A stretch of DNA of 64,000 nt, from NCBI RefSeq assembly GCF_034931365.1, contig NZ_JAYGII010000004.1, positions 106,478-170,477 on the forward strand, read 5' to 3'. Origin of the DNA: Natronospira elongata. Its GTDB lineage: Bacteria; Pseudomonadota; Gammaproteobacteria; Natronospirales; Natronospiraceae. Below the pieces are notes generated by a model, which saw only the letters and a program-made list of their open reading frames with translations, did no database searches and was not told the DNA's origin. This document shows, one piece after another, positions 33,187 through 40,544 of the stretch; the first letter of the stretch is position 1; each line of letters starts with the position of its first letter. The translations under genes and the position numbers were made by a program.

Positions 33187-34016
33187 CTGAAGTTGATCGC
33201 CTGGGTCAGGCTGAAACGCAAGGTCTGGGCTTCAGCCCGCAGGACACCCGCGACATTGTCCAGGTCCCGCGCCGACCGCCAGACGTTGGGCAGCCCGGTA
33301 CCGCTGGCGGCTTCAACCAGGGCCTCGAAGCTCTGCAGGTAATCCAGGGCGGTGGCAGCGTCACCGCCAGCCCAGGCGCTGCGTGAGGCCTGCAGGGCGA
33401 CATCCAGCTCATTGAACAACACACTGTCCATCTCTGTCGCGAACTGGTTCAGGCTTGCCTCCAAATGATCAAACTTGGCATTGATGGCGTCCGGCAGCAG
33501 ACGGGTATCAGCGACGATCAGAAAATCGGAGAAGTTGCCGGTGGACCCCCGGGTTCGATAACTGCCGCCACTCACCGACGCGGTGATGTCACGGAAATCC
33601 TCTCCCGGGGAGGCGGCAAAAATCCGAAACGGGGTTGCCGCCGTGTACTGGAGATTGCGGGTATAAAGCTCCACTTCCGCCACGCCTTCGAAAGCAAATC
33701 CACCATCAGCGGGCGGGGCCACCGTCACCCGTACCGGGAAACTGCTGAGCAGGTTGATAGCGGTGGGATCGGGTAGTCGTTGCAGGATATCCAGATCGGT
33801 AATGTCGATCGTGGATGCCGACAGCCCCAGATTGTCCACCGACAGGCCGACCGACTTTTCAAAGCGCAGCACCAGTTCGGCCTTCAAGCCAGGTGTAAGC
33901 TCGATGTCCGCGGAAAGCTCGTCGCCCTCCACGATCGGATTCTGTATACCGGCCTTGGCGGGAAGACTGAAGGCCATGCCCAGGCCGACCAGAGCTATCA
34001 GGATTCTGAAAGTCAT
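33183..34016 (-). CDS. Secreted protein of unknown function, first gene of the signalling operon
   Basis: I do not recognise the family. From the ATG at 34016 (GAGG 9 bases upstream) it encodes 277 residues with a signal peptide (RILIALVGLGMAFSLPAKA). The next ~140 residues look beta-rich (VRVTVAPPADGGFAFEGVAE, VELYTRNLQYTAATPFRIFA). The C-terminal ~100 residues are predicted helical (FDHLEASLNQFATEMDSVLF, ALDYLQSFEALVEAA). It has no cysteines in the mature part that I can see. Coupling to the FHA gene suggests a periplasmic or exported component of the same pathway. A GGGGTTTCCC near-match to the subtilase dyad stands 95 bp upstream. Confidence 0.75.
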   Translation of the reverse strand: MTFRILIALVGLGMAFSLPAKAGIQNPIVEGDELSADIELTPGLKAELVLRFEKSVGLSVDNLGLSASTIDITDLDILQRLPDPTAINLLSSFPVRVTVAPPADGGFAFEGVAEVELYTRNLQYTAATPFRIFAASPGEDFRDITASVSGGSYRTRGSTGNFSDFLIVADTRLLPDAINAKFDHLEASLNQFATEMDSVLFNELDVALQASRSAWAGGDAATALDYLQSFEALVEAASGTGLPNVWRSARDLDNVAGVLRAEAQTLRFSLTQAINFS

Positions 34017-34107
34017 GTGCAACTACCTCGCCAGTTTTCTGGTACCGCCACCCCTACATGAGAAAACGCTAACCTTTTCCAGTTGTCGGCGCAAGCCGGT
34101 TTTTTTT

Positions 34108-34127
34108 ATTGGGAAACCCCGCCCAAT
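34108..34127 (-). promoter_or_regulatory. GGGGTTTCCC site within an ATTGGG/CCCAAT dyad
   Basis: The minus strand reads ATTGGGCGGGGTTTCCCAAT, giving GGGGTTTCCC (34111-34120), one T shorter than the subtilase sites, nested in an ATTGGG/CCCAAT inverted repeat. It lies about 95 bp upstream of the ATG at 34016. If functional it would let the regulator control its own operon. Confidence 0.35.
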
Positions 34128-34163
34128 CAGTAATCTAGGGGTTCACAGGACGAACGGTTTCCC

Positions 34164-34191
34164 TTGCCTCCCAAACGGTAAGGGCTACACT
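34164..34191 (+). promoter_or_regulatory. Possible promoter of the parA-like gene
   Basis: TTGCCT (34164-34169), a 16-base spacer and TACACT (34186-34191) resemble a sigma-70 promoter about 90 bases upstream of the ATG at 34284. Confidence 0.35.
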
Positions 34192-34283
34192 AGGGTGATA
34201 AATGATTCCCGAATATCTCCTTCCATCTGGCGCAAAATTGTCGTGACCGGACCATAGGGCTCGCAGAGGGACTGGATAGCAAG

Positions 34284-34976
34284 ATGCGCAGAATCGTCGT
34301 CATCAACCCCAAGGGTGGATGTGGCAAGACCACCATTGCCACCAACCTCGCCAGCTATTATGCCGTTGCGGGCCATCGGACCTCGATCATGGACTACGAT
34401 GTCCAGGGTTCGAGCTGGCAATGGTTGCAGTTGCGGGGTCCGGACCGCCCCCATATCGAGGGGGTCCGCGCCGCGGAGGCCGTACCGGGGGCTACCCGTG
34501 TCTGGCAGACCCGGCCGCCGGAAGGCACAGAACGCCTCATCGTGGATACACCTGCCGCTCTGGACTACCATCGACTGGTGGAGGCCACTCGGGGAGCCCA
34601 GGCGATCATCATTCCGGTTTTGCCTTCGAACATCGATATTCATGCCGCCTCCCGCTGCATCGCCGACCTGCTGATCAAGGCCCGCATCAGTCGCCGAGGC
34701 GACCGCCTGGCAGTGGTGGCAAATCGGGCAAGGCGCCACACGCGTGTCTATGCAAAACTCGAGCGCTTTCTCAATAGCCTGGAAATCCCCTTTATCACCA
34801 CGCTACGGGATACCCAAAACTACGTCAGGGCAGTTGAACATGGAGTTGGCATCTTTGAGCTCCCGGAGTCGGAAACACGGAAAGACCGGAATCAGTGGAA
34901 ACCGCTGATCGACTGGATAGAGTCACGGCCGGTCCATCAGTTAATTCATACCCGGGATCTCAAAGCCAAAACGTAG
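34284..34976 (+). CDS. Orphan ParA-family ATPase
   Basis: P-loop ATPase of the ParA/MinD class, 230 residues, with deviant Walker A INPKGGCGKTTIATNLA and LIVDTPAALD in the Walker B region. ParA proteins position DNA or protein complexes by dynamic ATP-dependent binding. There is no parB or parS-like partner next to it and the chromosomal replication genes are not here, so it is a stand-alone member, probably for a protein cargo. It is divergent from the signalling operon, sharing a 267-bp intergenic region. Confidence 0.88.
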   Translation: MRRIVVINPKGGCGKTTIATNLASYYAVAGHRTSIMDYDVQGSSWQWLQLRGPDRPHIEGVRAAEAVPGATRVWQTRPPEGTERLIVDTPAALDYHRLVEATRGAQAIIIPVLPSNIDIHAASRCIADLLIKARISRRGDRLAVVANRARRHTRVYAKLERFLNSLEIPFITTLRDTQNYVRAVEHGVGIFELPESETRKDRNQWKPLIDWIESRPVHQLIHTRDLKAKT

Positions 34977-35059
34977 GGAATCTCTCTTCAACGGTTCATC
35001 GCTGCAAGCTGGTCCTGATCGGACACCGGGCCTCGACCATCCATTAGACAACACCAATA

Positions 35060-36361
35060 TTACAGCGCAGGCAAAGCCCGGCGATTGACCCAGCCGGCAC
35101 GCAACTGTCGCTGGCCGTCGGTGACGGCCGTCCAGGCGAGCAGAACGCCTTGCTCGGCAGCCACCGCCATCGGCACTCCGCTGCTGCGGGCAGCACTCAG
35201 TTCAGTCAATGCGGCTGCGGGCCCAAGGCCATTTTCCCCTGCCTTTCGCCCCATGATGATGGCACCCTGATCACCCTCCTCCATCCATAAAAGCAGCAAA
35301 TTCTCATCATGGCCGGCCAGGGCCACCCGGCCCAATGCCCGTCCCTGATCCACTCGTTTCGACTCGCCCGCCCGACTGCCGGCTGGGTCGTCAAAAGCAA
35401 AACGGACCTGACCCTCACCGTCTGCAGCGGTGTACCACAGGACGGCGCTTCTGTTGCCGACCGCTTGCGCCGCCGGGCCATTGACGGGGCACGCGGCAAT
35501 ATTCCAGCCATCGTCACGGACCGGGCGTCGCTCTGCTGCGTGTTCCGGTCTGACGGCATAAATATCACGGATTTCTTCTTCACTTCGATTGCGATAGAAC
35601 ACCCGCGGCCCATCACTCTCCAACACCGTCGCCGTCATGCAGCAGTCGCAGACTCGGTCATCCAGTTCCTCATCATGAACCGGCTCATTCTGACCTGGCT
35701 GAAAGCGTGCCCAGCGCAAAGTCATGCTGCCATTGCCATGAGAATGCCCCGAATGCCCATCCACCGTATGTCGGCCATCAAGCCAGCTAACGGCGAGTTC
35801 CCCCGTTGGCAATACCGTCGATGACAGGAAACCGTGCTCGGCCTGTCGTCCCTTCCCATGGAGGATGAAAGGCTCTCCCCAGCTCTTTCCACCATCCTTG
35901 GACCAGGCGGCGTGGATGTTGTAGTGATAGGTACCGGGCCCGCTTCTCACCAGCCAATGGGCAAACAGCCAGTCACCCACAGGCCGTACACCCGGGGTGT
36001 CCGCCCAGTTGGCGAACCAGTCCTCACCACTACTGACTGTCATCGGCTCGGACCACTCCACTCCATCATGCCGCGCAAACCGCAAAGCATGACCACCGTT
36101 CTCCTTGCCTGCCAGCCACGAGAGGTAAACCTGCCCCGAATCATCGACCGATAATCTGGGTGCAAAACTCTCCGAATCCGTCACGGGAAGGTCGATCTCA
36201 TCCAGCGCCAGCGGGGGCTCCGCTTCACCGCAACCTGATAAGGACAGCAACGCGGCGATCAACAGGAGCAATAGCCCGCCATAAATCCTGTGGCTAAGGG
36301 ATGACGGTACGGCCTCAGACCTTGAGCCAGTGGGTCGACTGTCCCGGGTTTCATGTCTCAT
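35060..36361 (-). CDS. Lipoprotein with sialidase-like beta-propeller
   Basis: 433 residues with an N-terminal hydrophobic segment ending in the lipobox LSGC (C44), so probably a lipoprotein. The n-region of ~25 residues is unusually long. The body shows repeating strands typical of sialidase/BNR propellers, including an Asp-box SKDGGKSWGEP and LPTGELAVSWLDGR. A cysteine cluster VCDCCMTA in the middle and a His-rich loop DGHSGHSHGNG are notable and could bind metal. The start overlaps the stop of the penicillin acylase gene (ATGA), so the two are co-translated. The substrate is not predictable. Confidence 0.7.
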   Translation of the reverse strand: MRHETRDSRPTGSRSEAVPSSLSHRIYGGLLLLLIAALLSLSGCGEAEPPLALDEIDLPVTDSESFAPRLSVDDSGQVYLSWLAGKENGGHALRFARHDGVEWSEPMTVSSGEDWFANWADTPGVRPVGDWLFAHWLVRSGPGTYHYNIHAAWSKDGGKSWGEPFILHGKGRQAEHGFLSSTVLPTGELAVSWLDGRHTVDGHSGHSHGNGSMTLRWARFQPGQNEPVHDEELDDRVCDCCMTATVLESDGPRVFYRNRSEEEIRDIYAVRPEHAAERRPVRDDGWNIAACPVNGPAAQAVGNRSAVLWYTAADGEGQVRFAFDDPAGSRAGESKRVDQGRALGRVALAGHDENLLLLWMEEGDQGAIIMGRKAGENGLGPAAALTELSAARSSGVPMAVAAEQGVLLAWTAVTDGQRQLRAGWVNRRALPAL

Positions 36362-38736
36362 TTTGGCCTCAGTTGCAGCTCATATTGGGGGTCACCGGGG
36401 AGGAAAGGGCTGGACCTCCCGGACTTCCAGTCATCATGCCCCATACGGTACCAGGGTGAAAGAAAGTGACCGCTTTGGCCTCCGGGCATATGAAAGATCC
36501 CTGATTGTTCATCTCCGGGGCTGACCACCATTCTCTGAGAGGCACCAAAATTCCCCAACTGCACTCTGGGTAGATTGCTGTCGCCCGGCAGGGCCGCCGG
36601 GGTCAGATTCAGCCAGCGCCGGAGCAGTGGATTCATGCTTCCGAAGGGGTGCTGGATTTCAACCCGGTTTCGCTCGCCCCAGGAAACCAATTCCGTATCC
36701 GAATTCTCCAGGCCATGATTGTCGATCACGGCATCCATCGCCGATACCAGCAGCGCCTCCCAATCGTCATCCTCAGGCGGCAAAAGATGAGGGGGTTGAA
36801 CCTCCAGGAGGCTGCGCACTGCTCGCTCCCGCTTCAGGATGGGGCGCATGTCGAAATCCGGATGGGCCTTGAGCACCGGGTGCAGGAGCGGCCCCAAAGC
36901 CCGGCCATGAACCGCCTGACGGAAATCCCGCAGCAAGGGATAGCCGGTCGATTCGGGCCAGGCATGACCATGCCAGCGGGCCACTGCCTGGTGGAAACGA
37001 TCCCTGCCGACAGTGGACTCCCCGGCCCGCACCGCTTCCAGGGCCAGTGGGACCCATTCATAAAGCAACCGGGCTTCGTCATCGAGCTGGATGGCCAACA
37101 TATCGGCTTCATCAAAGCTTTCCTGCTCGAACAGGCGGTCACGGATCTGCCGCTGGCGGGCAGCAATGGGGTACCCCCCGTCACCCACTTTTTTCAGATC
37201 CTCTCCCCCGGCGACCCGCGCATTGGCCGTCCAGAGACGCTGATGATCGGGACGCAAAAGGCGGGGATAGTCGGCGGCTGGCAACCAGCCACCCTTGAGC
37301 TGGAACTCGCTGGAAAGGGGTAGGGGCTCCCCGGGCTGCTGCCAGTTTCCCCGCCTGGGAATCCGCCCCGCAATCGTCCAGCCAATGTCACCAGCGGAAT
37401 CCACCATGAGGATGTTCTGGGGCGGCATACCCAGTGCGGCAGCCGCCTTGCTCGCCTCTTCAAGATCCCGCGCCTGGTAAAGACCCAGAAAATCCATATT
37501 GAGGGCGCCCGACAGGGCACCGTTCCAGACCAGCACATGTTCATCGTCGCCGGCGGTCGACACCACTGGTCCCCACTCGGTCCAGGGGTAATGCACAAGG
37601 CGATCCTCACCGCCCCGAACTCGAATCCGTTCCTCATGTTCTTCAATGGGAGCACTACCTCCGGGTCGGCGGTAATGGCCCGGCGAATCATCGTCCGGCT
37701 CATGGCGCTCGAGGCGCACCCGGGTCGACCACTCGCCGTAACTGTTAGTAAAGGCCCAGGCCACCCAGCCATTGCTACCTGCGATAATCCCAGGCGTTCC
37801 CGGCAGACTGACGCCACTGAGATTCAGCTGCCGCTCACCGTCCAACTCAAGGCGAAGTCGGTACCAGGTATTGGGCAGTGACAGGCCAAGATGCATATCC
37901 CCGGCGAGCAAGGCGCGACCATCCGGCCCCAGCTCGGCACTTACCGCCCAGTTATTGCTGCCCACCAGAGGTTCTTCGCCACGGAAGAGCCGCCACGGAT
38001 CGGTCACCACATCCTCGAACTGACGAGTATCCAGGGCCTCGACCGAGGGCACTGGCGGTAGCGCCGGATAGGGCTCCTCGACGATGGGGGCATCCATGGG
38101 GTCGGCAGGGTCAAGCAGAAAGGCCAGCACCTCGCTGGGTAGGGCATCCGCCATCTGTGCCATTCGCAGACTACGCATGGCCCGCTGATCGGTGAGATAG
38201 AAGTACATGGCCAGGTTTACCAGCAGGCTATCGGCTTCCTGCCAGGGCTCGGGACGGGTGCGCAGCAGCCAGTATTCAGGCGGCCGGGCTGCCAGGGCCT
38301 CCAGGCCGGCATTGACCCCCTCGGTATAGGCACCCAACATGGCCCGCTCTTTTGCGCTCAGGTTTTCGAGTGCCTGTTCGGCCAGGGCACGGCCCCGCCA
38401 GCGGCGACGCTCCCGATCAAAATCCACTGCCACCTCACCGAACAGGGCCGCCATTTCACCCGCGCCCGAACGTCGCAGGGTGTCCATCTGAAAAAAGCGA
38501 GACTGGGAATGGATGAAACCGCTGGCACGGACGAGATCATCCAGGTCTGCCGCCTTGATGGTGGGCACACCCTGCGCATCCTTATATACCGTGACCGGGG
38601 CCGTGAGTCCGGGGACCGAGTAAGCACCATCTGTGAGCGGCAGGCTGGCGCGCAATAGCAAATAGGCCACTGCGATCAGCAGGGCCACCGTCAGGCCCAA
38701 TCCGCCCACACCCCATATCATGATGCGCTTAACCAT
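36358..38736 (-). CDS. Penicillin acylase-family (Ntn-hydrolase) protein
   Basis: 792 residues from the ATG at 38736, which has AGGAGG upstream. An N-terminal hydrophobic segment (about 5-30) acts as signal or anchor. The region about 40-250 is the A-chain type. The self-cleavage site and nucleophile are S260 in LVGSNNWAVS. B-chain motifs include AGDMHLGLSLPNTWY and the late NHGLEN block. Family members hydrolyse amide bonds of penicillins, acyl-homoserine lactones, acylated peptides or similar; the substrate cannot be told here. It heads an operon with the lipoprotein gene at 35060. Confidence 0.9.
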   Translation of the reverse strand: MVKRIMIWGVGGLGLTVALLIAVAYLLLRASLPLTDGAYSVPGLTAPVTVYKDAQGVPTIKAADLDDLVRASGFIHSQSRFFQMDTLRRSGAGEMAALFGEVAVDFDRERRRWRGRALAEQALENLSAKERAMLGAYTEGVNAGLEALAARPPEYWLLRTRPEPWQEADSLLVNLAMYFYLTDQRAMRSLRMAQMADALPSEVLAFLLDPADPMDAPIVEEPYPALPPVPSVEALDTRQFEDVVTDPWRLFRGEEPLVGSNNWAVSAELGPDGRALLAGDMHLGLSLPNTWYRLRLELDGERQLNLSGVSLPGTPGIIAGSNGWVAWAFTNSYGEWSTRVRLERHEPDDDSPGHYRRPGGSAPIEEHEERIRVRGGEDRLVHYPWTEWGPVVSTAGDDEHVLVWNGALSGALNMDFLGLYQARDLEEASKAAAALGMPPQNILMVDSAGDIGWTIAGRIPRRGNWQQPGEPLPLSSEFQLKGGWLPAADYPRLLRPDHQRLWTANARVAGGEDLKKVGDGGYPIAARQRQIRDRLFEQESFDEADMLAIQLDDEARLLYEWVPLALEAVRAGESTVGRDRFHQAVARWHGHAWPESTGYPLLRDFRQAVHGRALGPLLHPVLKAHPDFDMRPILKRERAVRSLLEVQPPHLLPPEDDDWEALLVSAMDAVIDNHGLENSDTELVSWGERNRVEIQHPFGSMNPLLRRWLNLTPAALPGDSNLPRVQLGNFGASQRMVVSPGDEQSGIFHMPGGQSGHFLSPWYRMGHDDWKSGRSSPFLPGDPQYELQLRPK

Positions 38737-38939
38737 CGCCTCCTCCTTCGGTGCCTCACCGGGATTCTGGCACAAGCTGCGGGCGGGGGCGATTCTCTGG
38801 CGAATCCAATTAGTCGCATCAATGACCAAACTGACCGACGAAGGGGATCAATCCTTGCCGAGAAACCGGCTCCGTGCTTATTCTTGGCGGGTCAAAACCA
38901 CTCGGCCGGCTCAGTAGACGCTGAATCAGGGGGGCTCGA

Positions 38940-39467
38940 ATGCTTGTCTTCCAGTATGGCTCCAATCTTTCTTCCCGACGCCTGAACAGCCGCCAGCGGC
39001 TGGGCGGCGCCGCCCGTGTCGTTGGCATAGCCCGTACCCGACACCCCTATCAATTCTGCTTTCCAGTCTGGGGTGGCATCAACGATTGCGCTGCCGCCGG
39101 CATCCTGCCCGGCGGTGAACGGCCCGTCTGGGGGGTGGTCTATGACATTCCACATCACTTCGTTGTTCGAAGCGAAACCGCCGACCATCCCACACTGGAT
39201 GCCATAGAAGATGAGGGGCGGGATTATTGGCGGGGCCCTGTGGAACTGCTCAGCGCAGATGGCAAGGATTTCCCCGAGAACATCCAAACCTATCACCCCC
39301 GCCAGCCTCGTCAGGACCTGCTCACCCAATGGCACTATGTCCGTCATATCCTTGAGGGTGCACGGGAACACGCTCTGCCGCCGGATTATCAGAACCATCT
39401 GGTTGCCTGTATGCTGGACAATAATCCGAACCTGAAAACCCAACTGAACGAGACCGCGACACTCTGA
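38940..39467 (+). CDS. Gamma-glutamylcyclotransferase-like protein
   Basis: 175-residue protein of the GGCT/AIG2 fold. The nucleotide-like loop YGSNLSSRRL lies at residues 6-15 and DAIEDEGRDYWRGPVEL carries the conserved acidic residue expected at the active site. Family enzymes release 5-oxoproline from gamma-glutamyl amines or peptides. It lies upstream of a MAPEG gene whose relatives often use glutathione, but a joint role is only suggestive. Confidence 0.8.
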   Translation: MLVFQYGSNLSSRRLNSRQRLGGAARVVGIARTRHPYQFCFPVWGGINDCAAAGILPGGERPVWGVVYDIPHHFVVRSETADHPTLDAIEDEGRDYWRGPVELLSADGKDFPENIQTYHPRQPRQDLLTQWHYVRHILEGAREHALPPDYQNHLVACMLDNNPNLKTQLNETATL

Positions 39468-39488
39468 CCCAGCCTTGAGGGGACAAAC

Positions 39489-39899
39489 ATGATCTGGCTA
39501 CCGGTAAGCAGTCTTTATGCGGGCCTGGGAGCATTGTTGTTGCTTGCCCTGGCCGGCCGTATCCCGCCCCTGAGGCGACGCCACCGGGTTGGCATCAACA
39601 GTGGTGGCCGAGAGGATATCGCCCTGGCCATGCGCGCCCACGCCAATGCGGTAGAGAACCTGCCATTGGGGCTGCTTCTGCTCGCCCTGCTGGAAATTCA
39701 GGGCATTCACGTTGGCTTTTTGCATTTACTGGGTGGTGGCCTGCTGCTGGGGCGCTTCCTGCATGCCTGGGGCCTGAGTCGCTCTGGCGGTATCAGTTTT
39801 GGTCGCTTCTGGGGTATGGTTCTCACCTGGTTGTCACTGATCATAATGGCGGGAATGTTGCTATGGCTGGCGTTGCCTCTGAGTCAGGGACAGACCTGA
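39489..39899 (+). CDS. MAPEG-family integral membrane protein
   Basis: 136 residues with four hydrophobic helices (about 5-24, 58-78, 80-98, 108-130). The loop motif RAHANAVENLPLGLLLLAL is diagnostic of MAPEG proteins (membrane-associated proteins in eicosanoid and glutathione metabolism). The exact activity in bacteria is usually unknown. The following gene overlaps its last 37 bases. Confidence 0.85.
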   Translation: MIWLPVSSLYAGLGALLLLALAGRIPPLRRRHRVGINSGGREDIALAMRAHANAVENLPLGLLLLALLEIQGIHVGFLHLLGGGLLLGRFLHAWGLSRSGGISFGRFWGMVLTWLSLIIMAGMLLWLALPLSQGQT

Positions 39900-40480
39900 G
39901 TCATTACCTGCTATCGGAGACCGCTGAGATCAGGGAGCGTTTTGAGCGCAACCCCCTGTTCGTCCGCGCCTTCGCGGATCTTGTGGAGCCCCATGCCTAC
40001 CGCAATCTTCTTGCTGCCTTTCACGGCTACTACCTCATCCTGGAAACCCTGATTCGACGCCGCCAGCAGTGGCTCATGGCCGGGCTGGCAAAGCTTCGGC
40101 TCAATAAGGCTGCGTGGCTGGAACAGGACCTGCAAGCACTCGGTGCCATGCCCGGCCCCGCCGCGCCACTGGCCCTTTTGCCACGCATTCAGTGTCTGCC
40201 GGAGGCGGTTGGCGCCTGCTTCATGAGCGAGTACATCGCCTGGAACGGGGAAGTGGTGGAGAAACACCTCTGCCTGGCCCTGCCGCAGCACTGTCGTGAT
40301 GCGATCCGCTTCGTTACCGCCTATGGTCGCAGCCGGCACATGCAATGGCAGCGCTTTCTGGACTGGCTGGATGGTAACCACTGGTCAGAGGAAGACGAGC
40401 AGTTGATGCGTCAGGCCGCATGGCAGGGTTTCTCGGGCCTGGACGAATGGCTACGCTGCTCACTTGAGAGAAAACAGTGA
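39863..40480 (+). CDS. Heme-oxygenase-like protein lacking the canonical proximal histidine
   Basis: 205-residue all-helical protein of the heme-oxygenase-like fold. The N-terminal helix aligns with bacterial heme oxygenases (LSHYLLSETAEIRERFERNP), but the position of the heme-ligating His (…LHERxE…) is R24. The distal region PEAVGACFMSEYIAWNGEVV corresponds to the usual Gly-rich helix. It may therefore not bind heme normally, or may use another ligand such as H14. The ATG at 39863 lies inside the MAPEG gene; later CTG or GTG codons are possible starts. Confidence 0.65.
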   Translation: MAGVASESGTDLSHYLLSETAEIRERFERNPLFVRAFADLVEPHAYRNLLAAFHGYYLILETLIRRRQQWLMAGLAKLRLNKAAWLEQDLQALGAMPGPAAPLALLPRIQCLPEAVGACFMSEYIAWNGEVVEKHLCLALPQHCRDAIRFVTAYGRSRHMQWQRFLDWLDGNHWSEEDEQLMRQAAWQGFSGLDEWLRCSLERKQ

Positions 40481-40507
40481 GGGGCAAGGGTGAGGGGTTC
40501 AGGAGTC

Positions 40508-40544
40508 GAAAAGAATCTTTTCCTAACCCCTAACCCCTAACCCC
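40508..40544. terminator. Likely convergent terminator region with TAACCCC repeat
   Basis: GAAAAG-AAT-CTTTTC (40508-40522) sits inside a wider GGGGTTCAGG / CCTAACCCC pairing, between convergent genes that end at 40480 and 40545. TAACCCC follows three times in tandem (40524-40544). It probably ends transcription from both sides. Confidence 0.4.

Noticed and set aside
40524..40544. Telomere-like TAACCCC repeat
   Set aside because: Only three units, in a convergent intergenic region of an otherwise ordinary bacterial chromosome; better explained as slippage in a terminator region.
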